NCBI GenBank assembly: GCA_020846875.1
Contig: JADLDB010000117.1
Span: 54,080 to 118,079, forward strand
DNA: 64,000 nt
Direction of reading: 5' to 3'
Source: Myxococcales bacterium
Lineage (GTDB): Bacteria > Myxococcota > Myxococcia > Myxococcales > Myxococcaceae
In this document: positions 29,245 through 38,393 of the stretch, piece after piece
Layout: every line of letters starts with the position of its first letter
Numbering within the stretch: position 1 is the first letter of the stretch
Position numbers and translations under genes: made by a program
The notes under the pieces: generated by a model
What the model was told of the DNA's origin: nothing
Databases searched by the model: none
The model's input: the letters and a program-made list of their open reading frames with translations, nothing else

Positions 29245-30465
29245 CTACAGCCACCAGCCGATGCCGAAGCTGAAGGTGAAGAGGCGGGGCGCGAGGTTGG
29301 TGGACGCCGACAGCGACCAGTCGGCTCCAAACAGGCGCACCACGCGCAGCTCGAAGCCGGCGGTGAAGTGCGGCCGCGGAGTGCTGCCTTCAATCTGCGC
29401 CGGGTGGAGGTAGGTGCCCGCGCGCAGGCGCAAGAGCCGGGTGAGCGCCTCCCACTCCACGCCCAGCCGGGGGATGAAGGTGGTGTACGCGCCGGCGGAG
29501 GGCGCCGCGCCGCCGAGGAGGAAGGGCGTCAGGGTGGTGGCGCCCGTCACCGGGAAGACGACGTCGAGCTGCGCGCACAGCAGCACCGCGCCGGGCGGGG
29601 ACCAGTCTTCGATGACGTCGTGGGGAACCTTCGCCAGGTTCTCGTGGGAAGGGTGCTCGCGGATGGCGCTGGGCGACTGGCGGTTGAAGCGCCACGCCTC
29701 TTTCCCGACGCGGGTGCAGGCGCCGGCGGACAGCTTCGCGGGGGACACGGCGCCCCGGTAGAGGGGCCGGCCGGCGAGGGTGGGGCTCTGGGCGAGGTCG
29801 AACTGCGGCTCGGCGTTGGACTGGGACACGTAGGAGACGCCCACGCGGAAGGGCGTGAAGTGGGGCCGCCAGTTGACGCCCAGCCCCAGGCTCAGGCCCA
29901 GGTAGCCGCGCAGCGTCTGCTCGTATTGGAAGCTGGCGAAGGCCATGTTGAAGCCGGCGCCGATGAGCAGTTGATCGTCGAGGAAGCTGTAGCCCGCGAC
30001 CAGCGCGCCGCTGGCGGACTGCGCCTCGAGCTGCTCCATGCCCGGCTCGCAGGCCTCGGTGAGGCACAGCCCGCGGGTGGAGCCGCGCGAGTAGATGCCC
30101 ACGCCGAAGCGCTGGATCTGCACGGTGAAGCCCACCTGGCCTTCCACCGGGGCGATGGTCTGCTCGCCGTGCCCGTCGTTCTCCACGTCGCGCATGCTGG
30201 CCACGGGCGCGGCCAGGAAGGCCAGGGTGTAGTCCCAGTCCCAGGAGCGATCGCGCCGCGGGTGCCGGCCGGCGGCGGCGGCGTAGTTGGTGGGAATGCT
30301 CTCGGTGTTCTCCGCCAGCCCGGTGGACGCGCCGGACAGGCCCACCAGGCGGCTGGCGGTGACGAGCGCGGCGGGGTTGACGTACAGCACGTCGTCGCGG
30401 GGCGCCTGGGCCCACGCGGGCCCGGCCGCCAGGCACACCAGCGCGAGGAGGTCGGCGCGGCGCAT
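29245..30465 (-). CDS. outer-membrane beta-barrel protein
   Basis: This 406-aa protein has a signal peptide (MRRADLLALVCLAAGPAWA) and a mature part of alternating amphipathic strands ending in an aromatic-rich C-terminus (LFTFSFGIGWWL), the hallmark of outer-membrane barrels. The start of the mature protein (YVNPAALVTASRLVGLSGAS) is typical of the OmpP1/FadL-like proteins found in myxobacteria. It may pass hydrophobic compounds, but the substrate is not determinable. It lies 43 bp from the porin gene upstream on the same strand. Confidence 0.78.
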   Translation of the reverse strand: MRRADLLALVCLAAGPAWAQAPRDDVLYVNPAALVTASRLVGLSGASTGLAENTESIPTNYAAAAGRHPRRDRSWDWDYTLAFLAAPVASMRDVENDGHGEQTIAPVEGQVGFTVQIQRFGVGIYSRGSTRGLCLTEACEPGMEQLEAQSASGALVAGYSFLDDQLLIGAGFNMAFASFQYEQTLRGYLGLSLGLGVNWRPHFTPFRVGVSYVSQSNAEPQFDLAQSPTLAGRPLYRGAVSPAKLSAGACTRVGKEAWRFNRQSPSAIREHPSHENLAKVPHDVIEDWSPPGAVLLCAQLDVVFPVTGATTLTPFLLGGAAPSAGAYTTFIPRLGVEWEALTRLLRLRAGTYLHPAQIEGSTPRPHFTAGFELRVVRLFGADWSLSASTNLAPRLFTFSFGIGWWL

Positions 30466-30507
30466 TCGGCGCCGTCTCTTAGCGTGCGGCGGGCAGGCCC
30501 GGAAGGC

Positions 30508-31713
30508 TCAGAAGGAAAGCTGCAGCTGCGTGCGCAGGCGCAGCTCGTCGCCGGTCGTGCCGGACACGGTGCGCAGCCAGGTGAAGTCCGTCTGCCACTT
30601 CAGGCTGTCGCCCACGAGGTAGGCGTTGAGGCCGGCGGCGACCTCCTGGGTCCACCGGGGCGAGCCGGCGGCGGCGTATTGCTGGCGCAGCGCGGCCTGA
30701 TCTTCCGGCGCCGCGGCGGCGATCAACGCGTCGGCGCGGGCCCCGGCGTCGGCGCGCACGGCGTCGGTGTTGTCCACGCGGCTGTAGCGTGCGGTGACCT
30801 CCCAGGTGGAGGTGATGCGCCAGCCGGCCTCGATGTTTTCCCCCACCGAGGCGAGGCCCACCGCGCCGGCGCCGTCCGTGAACCAGCCGGCGGCGGCCAC
30901 CACGTCGAGGAAGAGGTGGTTCCACTTGAGCAGCACCTCGGGAGCGAGGCGGGCCACGAAGTCCACCGGGTAGTCAGGGCGGAGGTCCCACGCGGCGCTG
31001 AAGTGGACGGCGTGGCGCAGGCCTCCGCCCGCCTCGTCGCTCGCCGCCCGGGCGCTCGCGGCTGCGGCCTGGTGCCCGAAGCGGGCGACCAGCTCCGGGT
31101 GGAGAGAGGTGGGGCCGTGGAAGGTGCGGAGGTCGGACGGGTTGGTGAGCGGCTCGGCGTAGACGGTGGCGAGGCCCCGGGCGAAGGAGGCGCGCGCGTT
31201 GACGCCGGTGAAGACGCCCACCTGGTACACCCAGCGCGAGGCCTCACCGCCGCCCTCGTGCAGCAACAGGCCCAGCTGGCGCTCGCCGCCGAAGTGGGTG
31301 GCGAAGACGGGCCAGTCGACGAGGGAGAGAGAGAGGAAGGACTGGGCGCGGAAGCGGGTGAAGGGCGTCTTGAACTGGCCCACGCGCAGCGCGAGGCCCT
31401 CGAGGACGCGGACGTCGGCGAAGACGTCGAGCAGCTCCAGGGCCGCGGGCGTGGCGTTCACCTGGAGGCGAAAGGTGAGGCGGCCGTCGAGCACGCGGGC
31501 GCGCAGGGACAGGCGCAAGCGGCGCAGCTCCACCTGGCCGCGGGCGGCGCTCGAGTCCGCCCCGGAGACGGAGAGGCGCAGTTGGGCGGCGAGCCCAGGC
31601 TCCAGGAAGTTGTCTTCGGTGCCGATGCGGAAGGGGCCGAGGACGCGGGGTGGCTCGGCAGCGCCGGGCTGGGCGCACAGCACGAGGACGGTGAGGAGGG
31701 CGACCGGGGGCAC
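30508..31713 (-). CDS. porin (phosphate-selective porin O/P-like)
   Basis: This 401-aa protein has a signal peptide (LLTVLVLCAQPGAAE) and a 16-strand-type barrel. Features that point to the OprO/OprP porin family are RLRLSLRARVLDGRLTFRLQ and ALRVGQFKTPFTRFRAQSF, with a Phe-terminated end (LRTQLQLSF). The GTG at 31713 is chosen because it gives a clean signal peptide and falls 8 bp after the stop of the sensor/receiver gene; a longer frame reaches 31806 but overlaps that gene. It probably forms a channel for small solutes. Confidence 0.78.
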   Translation of the reverse strand: MPPVALLTVLVLCAQPGAAEPPRVLGPFRIGTEDNFLEPGLAAQLRLSVSGADSSAARGQVELRRLRLSLRARVLDGRLTFRLQVNATPAALELLDVFADVRVLEGLALRVGQFKTPFTRFRAQSFLSLSLVDWPVFATHFGGERQLGLLLHEGGGEASRWVYQVGVFTGVNARASFARGLATVYAEPLTNPSDLRTFHGPTSLHPELVARFGHQAAAASARAASDEAGGGLRHAVHFSAAWDLRPDYPVDFVARLAPEVLLKWNHLFLDVVAAAGWFTDGAGAVGLASVGENIEAGWRITSTWEVTARYSRVDNTDAVRADAGARADALIAAAAPEDQAALRQQYAAAGSPRWTQEVAAGLNAYLVGDSLKWQTDFTWLRTVSGTTGDELRLRTQLQLSF

Positions 31714-31720
31714 GACGAGC

Positions 31721-32674
31721 TCAGGCTGTTGGCGCTTCGGCCAGGACGGCGCGGACGAGCGCGTCGCCGGGGGCCGGCTTGTCGAGGACCTCCTGGGCGA
31801 CCTCACCGAGCAGGGCGTCGGCGGCGGTGGCGTTGGGGACGCCGGCGGAGTGCAGCACGCGGCGGGCGCGGGGCCAGCGGCGCGCCACCTCGGCCAGCAG
31901 GGACACGCCGTCGCGGCCGGGCATCAGGTAGTCGGCGATCACCACGTCGAAGGGCTCCCGCTCGAGGCGGCGCAGCGCCTCCTCGGCGTCGATGGCGTGG
32001 GTCACGTCGGCCACCAGAGAGAGGACGCGGCTGAGCGCCCGCCCGACGAGGACCTCGTCGTCAACCACCAGCACGCGGCGCTGGGACGTGGCGCTGGGGC
32101 GCGGGCCCGTGTCCGGCTCCCAGTGGAGCGAGAACTCGGTGGGCGGCTCACCGGGGATCCACGAGCGGCTGTGCAGCTTGGTGCGCACGTTGCGCCCTCC
32201 GCTGGCGGTGACGAGCTCCTCGAAGAAGCCGATCGCCTGCCAGGTGGCGGCCTCCTCGGCGAGGGGCGACATGCCCCAGGCGATTCCGAAGGCCGCGTCC
32301 TCGTCGTTGACGCCTTCCACGCGGATGGCGGGGAAGTCGAAGAGGGCGCAGAGGAAGTTCTGGAAGCGCATGATCGACTCGCGCGGATCGCCGATGACGT
32401 GGAGGTCCGGGAAGAAGCCCAGCACGGCCTTGACCGACTCGCGCCCCCAGAGGCGAATGGCGTCGCGCTGCCCGTGCACCACGAGCTCGAGGATGGCGAG
32501 GCCCAGGCGCTCGAAGTCGGCCATCGGGTACCAGCTCGCGGCGTCCACCTTCCGGGAGACGAGCTCGATGTCCTGCGCAGGGAGCACCTGGCGCCAGGCG
32601 GGCAGCTGGCGGCGCACCATGCGGACGTAGTCGACGAAGAGGATCCCTCGGACGTGGTGGGGCGCACTGCTCAC
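31721..32674 (-). CDS. TIGR02265-like sensor domain fused to response regulator receiver
   Basis: This 317-aa cytoplasmic protein has an N-terminal domain of about 185 residues (VRGILFVDYVRMVRRQLP, SWYPMADFERLGLAILELV, SRSWIPGEPPTEFSLHW) that resembles the myxobacterial TIGR02265 family. A standard receiver domain follows, with acidic pocket VLVVDDE, the phosphorylatable Asp in VVIADYLMPGRDG, and the Lys in VLDKPAPG. There is no DNA-binding output domain, so the N-terminal domain is either the output or a second sensor. It starts at GTG 32674, divergent from the TPR gene, and leads the porin operon. Most family members are single-domain, so the fusion is notable. Confidence 0.78.
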   Translation of the reverse strand: MSSAPHHVRGILFVDYVRMVRRQLPAWRQVLPAQDIELVSRKVDAASWYPMADFERLGLAILELVVHGQRDAIRLWGRESVKAVLGFFPDLHVIGDPRESIMRFQNFLCALFDFPAIRVEGVNDEDAAFGIAWGMSPLAEEAATWQAIGFFEELVTASGGRNVRTKLHSRSWIPGEPPTEFSLHWEPDTGPRPSATSQRRVLVVDDEVLVGRALSRVLSLVADVTHAIDAEEALRRLEREPFDVVIADYLMPGRDGVSLLAEVARRWPRARRVLHSAGVPNATAADALLGEVAQEVLDKPAPGDALVRAVLAEAPTA

Positions 32675-32789
32675 GGAGCCGGAGGATTACTACAACGGCA
32701 GCCGCGAGGAAGGCAGTGGGGGGATCGTGCACTGCCCGTCCACACGCTTTGGGCGCGTGCCCCCACATCCCGGCTACATTGAGCCCGCG

Positions 32790-34172
32790 ATGCCATCCCC
32801 CTCCGAGCTCTGGGCCGCCGCCGACGCCGCGTGGGCGCGCCGAGACGCCGAGGCGGCGCTCCGCCTGGTGGACGAGCTGTTGACGTTGGAGCCCACCCAC
32901 CTCGACGCGCTCAACCTCTCTGGCTTCGTCCGGACCACGGTCCTCGCCGGGCAGCCCGACGCCTTCGACACCGGCCTGCGTCACCTCGAGCGCGCCCTCG
33001 ACGCAGGCACGAGGGACTCGCGGGTCATCGTCAACTACGCCCAGGCGCTGGCGCGAAAGGGCAGAGGCTCCGATGCCATCACCCGCGTGCGAGCCTGGCT
33101 CGACACTCACCCGGACGGCCACGCGGCGTGGAACGTCCTCGGCTGGCTGCTCGGCGTGGTGGGTGACGACTGGCGCGGCGGCCAGGCGGCCCTGGAAGCC
33201 GCCCTCCGCGGCAATCCCTGGTACGGCGACGCGCGCCTCAACCTGGGCCGCCTCTACGTGAAGCGCGGGCTGTGGGGCGCGGCCAGCCTCCAGCTCGCCT
33301 TCGCCGTACAGTCGAAGAACTGCTGGCGCCCCCACGAGGCATGGACTCGCCTCGGAGAGGTGCACGTGGCGCGGGGACACCTCCGCCGGGCCCTGGGCGC
33401 CTTCCGGCGCGCGCAGGAGGTCGACGCGAAGGGCGAGTACACCCGGCAGCTCTTCGACGCGGTGAACGCGCTCACCCACGTGTTGCACCAGCACCGCCGC
33501 TTCGTCCTGCAGGTCTTCGACGAGACGGCGCGCAACCGGGCCATGGAGGAACGACGCCTCTCTACGCCGCCTGCCACCCGGCCGCTGCCCCTGGCGGCGC
33601 TCGCCGAGCGCGCTCGCGGGCTGCGCTCCTCCGTCCGGGAAGCGGCCCTCACCGCGCTGGAGTGCATCGAGGAGCAGGCCACCGCGCGCGCGCTCCTGCC
33701 GCGGTGGTCGGACCAGAGCGCCACCTTCGATCTCGAGCAGCACGGCGCAGAGGAGGGGCGCGCCCTGGGCCTCGCCTGGCGCGCCGCCCTCTTCGAGCTC
33801 TACGAGGAGCTGCTGGAGCGCGAAGAGCCCGAGGCGGACCCTTCCGACCTCCAGTCGAAGGCCCGGCAGGCAGCCGCGGAGCGCCGGTGGGACGACGCGC
33901 GGGCGGCGCTCCTGGCAGCTCCGCAGCACCCCGAGGCGGCGAGGGATCCCGAGGTCGTGGCCGCCCTCGCCGAGCGCTGGGGCGATCGCCTCACGCTCCT
34001 CGACGACCCGGACCAGGCCCAGCGCTTCTACGCCGTGGCCGAAGACGCCTTCGCCGAGGTCGCCTCCTGGGCCACCGCCGGAGGGGAGGGCCTCGCGCGC
34101 CTGGTCGACGTGGAGCGCCTGCGGAAGAGGCGCGACGTTCCCGAGCGTGACGGTGGCGGAGGTCTGCGCTAG
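32790..34172 (+). CDS. TPR-repeat protein
   Basis: This 460-aa cytoplasmic protein is built of helical hairpins with TPR spacing (ALRLVDELLTLEPTHLDAL, ALALNYAQ-like segments, AAWNVLGWLLGVVG, DARLNLGRLYVKRGLWGAA). The middle (about residues 230-330) loses the TPR pattern and is long-helical. It starts at the ATG at 32790. Its 3' end lies 25 bp upstream of the kinase ATG, and together with the kinase it probably forms an operon, so it may act as kinase scaffold or substrate, as many myxobacterial TPR proteins do. That link is inferred from position. Confidence 0.8.
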   Translation: MPSPSELWAAADAAWARRDAEAALRLVDELLTLEPTHLDALNLSGFVRTTVLAGQPDAFDTGLRHLERALDAGTRDSRVIVNYAQALARKGRGSDAITRVRAWLDTHPDGHAAWNVLGWLLGVVGDDWRGGQAALEAALRGNPWYGDARLNLGRLYVKRGLWGAASLQLAFAVQSKNCWRPHEAWTRLGEVHVARGHLRRALGAFRRAQEVDAKGEYTRQLFDAVNALTHVLHQHRRFVLQVFDETARNRAMEERRLSTPPATRPLPLAALAERARGLRSSVREAALTALECIEEQATARALLPRWSDQSATFDLEQHGAEEGRALGLAWRAALFELYEELLEREEPEADPSDLQSKARQAAAERRWDDARAALLAAPQHPEAARDPEVVAALAERWGDRLTLLDDPDQAQRFYAVAEDAFAEVASWATAGGEGLARLVDVERLRKRRDVPERDGGGGLR

Positions 34173-34197
34173 AGCCTCGCCAAGACGCCCGCGCGCC

Positions 34198-35775
34198 ATG
34201 GCCAACTCGATCGGCAAGTACACCCTGGTGCGCAAGCTGGCCGTCGGAGGCATGGCCGAGGTCTTCCTCGCGCGCGCCGACGGGCCGATGGGCTTCCAGA
34301 AGAAGGTGGTGGTGAAGCGGATCCTCCCCCACTTCGTGGACGACCCGCGCTTCGTGGAGATGTTCCTGGGCGAGGCCCGCCTGGCCGCGGAGCTGTCCCA
34401 CCCCAACCTGGTCCACATCTTCGACTTCGGGAACGCCGACGGGCAGTACTTCATCGCCATGGAGTACATCGACGGGCCCAACCTGCGGGTGCTCAACCGC
34501 GAGGCCCGCGCCCACGAAGGCCCGCTGCCGCTGCCCCTGGTGGCGAAGATCGTCAGCCTGGCCGCGGAGGGGCTGCACTCCGCCCACGAGCTGCGCGACG
34601 AGAACAACCAGCCGGTCAACCTGGTGCACCGCGACATCAGCCCCGACAACGTGCTGGTGGCCCGCAACGGCGCGGTGAAGGTGGTGGACTTCGGCATCGC
34701 CAAGGCGGCCAACCAGCCCCACCTCACCAAGTCGGGGATGATCAAGGGGAAGATGGCCTACATGCCCCCCGAGCAGCTCGCCCGCGAGCCGCTCGACCGC
34801 CGGGCCGACCTCTTCGCGCTGGGGATCGTCCTCTACGAGCTGGTGTGCGGCGACATGCCCTTCGACGCCACCAGCGAGGTGTCCATCATCCAGGCCATCA
34901 TGGGCCAGGAGCCCTTGAAGCGCGTCACCAAGCAGCGGCCCGACGTGCCGCCGGCGCTGGACGCGATCATCGCCCGTTGCCTCGAGAAGAAGCCCGCCGC
35001 CCGCTACTCCACCGGCCGCGAGCTGCAGCAGGACCTGGAGCGCTTCATCCAGTCCACCGGCGAGACCGTCTCCACCTCCGACATCGCCGCGCACGTCAAC
35101 CGCCTCTTCCCCGGCGAGAGCGAGGTCACCCAGAACGCGCGCTTGAGCGATCTCGAGGGCGTCGATCCCACCGCCGCCAGCCACAAGTCGGCGTCGCGGC
35201 CGCAGCCGGAGCGCACAGATCAGCCGTCCACCGTGTCCACCGGCCTGTCCCACACCGCGCTGAGCCGGGTGACCGGCGGGCAGCGACGCGTGGGCCCCTT
35301 CGCGGCCCTGGGCACACTGCTGCTGCTGGGCGGCGCCGGTGCGGCCTGGTGGGTGTCACAGCAGAGCTCGGACAAGCCGCACCAGCCGGAAGGGGTGGTG
35401 GCGCCGCCCGTCGCGCCCGTGGTGGACGCGGGGGAAGTCGCGCAGGCGCCGGCGCCGGACGCAGGCAGCGAGGAGCCGGTCGACGCGGGGGCGCCCACGG
35501 GCGTGGTGGCGGCCCACGAGCTGGACGCCGGCAGCGTGAAGGTGGAGGCCCCCGTCGCCGCGCCGAGGCCCGCGCGCCTCGAGCTGCGCGTCCGCCCCTA
35601 CGCCACCGTCTACCTCGACGGGAAGAAGCTGGGCGACACGCCGCTGGCCGTGCAGGTGGTGTCCGCAGGCAAGCACACCCTGCGGCTGGTCAACGAGAAG
35701 CTGGGCAAGGACGTCGAGGTCGAGCTGTCCTTGAAGCCGGGCAGCAACGTGTACAAGCACAACCTCAAAGAGTGA
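34198..35775 (+). CDS. Ser/Thr protein kinase with PEGA domain
   Basis: This 525-aa Hanks-type kinase is a paralogue of the one at 3940 (shared [63 protein letters not shown]). All catalytic residues are present. After a Ser/Thr-rich linker there is a membrane span (about residues 375-395, FAALGTLLLLGGAGAAWW), a Pro/Asp-Ala-Gly linker and a PEGA domain (RLELRVRPYATVYLDGKKLG). Upstream in-frame GTG codons exist (34147), but the ATG at 34198 starts the conserved domain properly. It is followed 34 bp later by the TPR-like membrane protein. Confidence 0.92.
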   Translation: MANSIGKYTLVRKLAVGGMAEVFLARADGPMGFQKKVVVKRILPHFVDDPRFVEMFLGEARLAAELSHPNLVHIFDFGNADGQYFIAMEYIDGPNLRVLNREARAHEGPLPLPLVAKIVSLAAEGLHSAHELRDENNQPVNLVHRDISPDNVLVARNGAVKVVDFGIAKAANQPHLTKSGMIKGKMAYMPPEQLAREPLDRRADLFALGIVLYELVCGDMPFDATSEVSIIQAIMGQEPLKRVTKQRPDVPPALDAIIARCLEKKPAARYSTGRELQQDLERFIQSTGETVSTSDIAAHVNRLFPGESEVTQNARLSDLEGVDPTAASHKSASRPQPERTDQPSTVSTGLSHTALSRVTGGQRRVGPFAALGTLLLLGGAGAAWWVSQQSSDKPHQPEGVVAPPVAPVVDAGEVAQAPAPDAGSEEPVDAGAPTGVVAAHELDAGSVKVEAPVAAPRPARLELRVRPYATVYLDGKKLGDTPLAVQVVSAGKHTLRLVNEKLGKDVEVELSLKPGSNVYKHNLKE

Positions 35776-35809
35776 CGCCTCCGCGGTGCGTCGTGCATGA
35801 TGCGCGGCC

Positions 35810-36679
35810 ATGCGCCTCTTCCTCGTCCTCCTCTCGCTCGGCGCCGTCACCGCGCACGCCCAGAGCGCCGAGGTGAAGAAGTACCTCAACGCCGCCATCA
35901 CCCTGTACGAGAACCTCGAGTACGAGAAGGCCCTGAAGCAGCTCAAGAAGGCCAGGCCCAGGGCCGCCGGGCCGGACGACGAGGCGAAGATCGGCCTGCT
36001 CGAAGGCGTGGTGCTGGCCGACATGGGCAAGGAAGAGGAAGCGCTCACCGCCTTCAAGACGGCCTTCAGCATCGACCTCGCGGCGAAGCTGCCGGTGGAG
36101 GTGTCGCCCAAGGTGCAGGCGGTGGTGGACAAGGCGCGCGAGAACGTCCGCAAGATGCTCGCCCCCCGCCTGGAAGCCGAGCGGCTCGAAGCGGAGAAGG
36201 CAGAGGCGGCCCGGCTGGCCGAAGAGAAGGCGAAGGCCGACGCGGCGGCGAAGGTGGAGGCGGAGCGGCTGGCCGAGCAGCGGCGCCAGGAGGAAGAAGA
36301 TCGCCTGAAGACCCAGCCGCCGCCAGCGGTGGTGAAGTCGTCGGGCTCCGCGATGCGCAGCTGGTCCTGGGCGCCGCTGGCGGTGGGCGTGGCCTCGGCC
36401 GGCGTGGCCACCGGGCTGCTCGTCGACGCCAGCAGCAAGCACAGCGCGCTCCTCAACGGCACCGCGCCTCCGGAGGACGCGGCCGCCCTGCGTGATGCGG
36501 GGAAGACCGAGGCCACCTTAGGCTACGTCTTCATCGGCGTGGCCGCGGCCGGCGTGGCGGGCGCGGGGCTGATGTATTTCCTCGGTGGAACCGGGGGTCC
36601 AGCCGTCGCCTTCGCCCCGACGCCGGGCGGCGCCTTCGCCAGCGTCACCTTCTCTGTCGATCTCGGAGGCTCCCGATGA
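35810..36679 (+). CDS. exported helical protein with coiled coil, membrane spans
   Basis: This 289-aa protein has a signal peptide (MRLFLVLLSLGAVTAHA), a short TPR-like helical region (LYENLEYEKALKQLKKA), a long charged coiled coil (about residues 115-165, rich in Ala-Glu-Lys), and two hydrophobic stretches (SWAPLAVGVASAGVATGLLV and YVFIGVAAAGVAGAGLMYF). It ends in VTFSVDLGGSR. It overlaps the next gene by the 4-bp ATGA, so the two are translationally coupled. It also sits just downstream of the PEGA kinase, a layout seen in myxobacterial kinase clusters, so a kinase-associated envelope role is possible. No activity is visible. Confidence 0.72.
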   Translation: MRLFLVLLSLGAVTAHAQSAEVKKYLNAAITLYENLEYEKALKQLKKARPRAAGPDDEAKIGLLEGVVLADMGKEEEALTAFKTAFSIDLAAKLPVEVSPKVQAVVDKARENVRKMLAPRLEAERLEAEKAEAARLAEEKAKADAAAKVEAERLAEQRRQEEEDRLKTQPPPAVVKSSGSAMRSWSWAPLAVGVASAGVATGLLVDASSKHSALLNGTAPPEDAAALRDAGKTEATLGYVFIGVAAAGVAGAGLMYFLGGTGGPAVAFAPTPGGAFASVTFSVDLGGSR

Positions 36680-37959
36680 GGCGCTGGACGCTGCTGGGCC
36701 TCTTCGCCGCGGGGCTGGCTGGCTGCTTCAACTTCGACGCGGCCTACGAGCAGTACTGTGACGCCGGGCGCTGCGCGGGAGGCGGAGGCGCGGGCGGTGG
36801 AGGCGGCGGAGGTGACGCGGGCACCGGCGGCGGAGGTGGCAGTGGCGGCGGCGTCGGTGGCGGCACCGGCGGCGGTTTGGGAGGTGGCACCGGCGGCGGC
36901 GGCGAGGTGGACGGGGGCACCGACGCCGGCGTCGCGGACGCGGGCTGCGCACAGTTCCTCTGCCCGGTGGACGCGGTGACGCTGGCTCGCAACTCCTACC
37001 GGAGCTCGGACTGGATGGTGGCGCCCAGCCTGATCGCCGAGTCGGTGGAGCGCTACCAGGTGTGGACCACCTACGACATCAACATGTCCGGCTCGGACGA
37101 ATATGGCTTCTTCGAGGTCTGGAAGCTGGACGGCGGCTTCATCGAGGTCGACCGCTCCTCCGAGTTCGGTTCGTCCTTCGAGGCCAAGGTGTCCAAGGGC
37201 ACCCTGGCCGATCGCTGGACCGGCACGCGCGGCTACATCCGCCACTACGTCGATGACGTGTCCGTGGTGGGCTACAGCGACTGCCGGACGGCCGACGGCG
37301 GGGTGAATGATCCCTGGTGGTATGGGCTGGAGGTCTTCGCGCCCGACGACGTCCTCTTCGTCGGCTACCCCTTCGCCATCTGCCGCTGGACGCCGGCCAC
37401 CGGGTTGGTCGAGCTGGTCGACTCCGCGGCCGCGCCGGACATGTACTTGAACGACGCGCACCGCACCGCCTCGGGCGCCGAGTACGTGGTGGGCGGGGAG
37501 TGGAACAGCTCCATGGGCGCCAGCGTGTCCGCCATCTTCCACACCGACGGCACCTCGGTGTCGGCCCCCAGTGACATCGACCCGAACGACGACGGGTGGC
37601 TGGACATTGACGGGGTGGACGACGAGGCGTGGGTCGTCTCTCACAGCGGGATGATCGCCCGCCTCATGCCCGACGGCGGCTTCGAGCAGGTGTGGGACGC
37701 CGGCTTCGGGCTGCGCTCCGTCGACCTGCGCTCGCCCAGCGACGTCTGGGCGGTGGGCGACAATGGCAGCCGCGCGGCGCACTTCGACGGCGGCGCCTGG
37801 GGCCTGGTGGTGCTGCCGTCCAGCGCCACGACGCCCACCATCCGCTGGGAGCGCGTGGTGTTGACCGACGACGGCATGGTGCTGTCCGGCTTCATCCGTA
37901 CCGGGAGCCCGGCCGCCTTGAAGGCCGTGGTGCACAGCTACCGCCGACAGGGAAAGTGA
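36676..37959 (+). CDS. lipoprotein with Gly-rich linker and propeller-like repeats
   Basis: This 427-aa protein has a lipoprotein signal (LLGLFAAGLAGC) and a Gly-rich linker (about residues 36-85). The mature domain contains repeated short blocks with Ser-Asp-Val-Trp and Asp-Gly motifs (LRSPSDVWAVGDNGSRAAHF is the clearest), a pattern of beta-propeller-like myxobacterial surface proteins. It overlaps the preceding gene by ATGA. The small lipoprotein-like gene follows 7 bp later, so the three form an operon. Function unknown. Confidence 0.75.
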   Translation: MRRWTLLGLFAAGLAGCFNFDAAYEQYCDAGRCAGGGGAGGGGGGGDAGTGGGGGSGGGVGGGTGGGLGGGTGGGGEVDGGTDAGVADAGCAQFLCPVDAVTLARNSYRSSDWMVAPSLIAESVERYQVWTTYDINMSGSDEYGFFEVWKLDGGFIEVDRSSEFGSSFEAKVSKGTLADRWTGTRGYIRHYVDDVSVVGYSDCRTADGGVNDPWWYGLEVFAPDDVLFVGYPFAICRWTPATGLVELVDSAAAPDMYLNDAHRTASGAEYVVGGEWNSSMGASVSAIFHTDGTSVSAPSDIDPNDDGWLDIDGVDDEAWVVSHSGMIARLMPDGGFEQVWDAGFGLRSVDLRSPSDVWAVGDNGSRAAHFDGGAWGLVVLPSSATTPTIRWERVVLTDDGMVLSGFIRTGSPAALKAVVHSYRRQGK

Positions 37960-37966
37960 GCGCGCC

Positions 37967-38254
37967 ATGAAGAGCAACCGTCCGTCTGCCTGGCTCCTCG
38001 CCATCGCCTTCGTCGCGGGGTGCGCCGCCACCGCCGCCTTCCAGGTGCCCCGCGCCCGCGCCGACGCCCAGGGACTGGTGCGCTGGGAACACTGGTGCGT
38101 CGACGTCGAGGGCCTGCCGAAGAACAGCGACCTCGAGCGCGCCGGCGCCGAAGGCTGGGAAATGGTGTCCGCCACCTTCCGCCCGCCCGTCGTCGACAAG
38201 GGCTCCTCGGTGGGTGGCGGCGCCACCATGCTGTGCTTCAAGCGCCCCCGCTGA
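37967..38254 (+). CDS. small exported protein, lipobox-like signal
   Basis: This 95-aa protein has a hydrophobic N-terminus ending VAGCAATAAF, which could be a lipobox. The mature part has a Trp/Asp pair motif (VRWEHWCVDVEG), then SDLERAGAEGWEMVSATF, a pattern shared with DUF4177-like small proteins in which a phrase like EGWE plus V is conserved. It is the last member of the 35810-38254 operon, about 140 bp upstream of the sigma factor start. Confidence 0.65.
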   Translation: MKSNRPSAWLLAIAFVAGCAATAAFQVPRARADAQGLVRWEHWCVDVEGLPKNSDLERAGAEGWEMVSATFRPPVVDKGSSVGGGATMLCFKRPR

Positions 38255-38393
38255 CGTCCCCTTTGAAATCCCGGGGTTGCCGCACCGCGCCGCCTGGCGC
38301 GTAACCGATGAATACGCCGTCGCGCCGTGGACACACAGCGGCGTGGACCTGCTGCTTTACAGCGACGGGAGCGCGGCGCTACACGCCCCCGCG

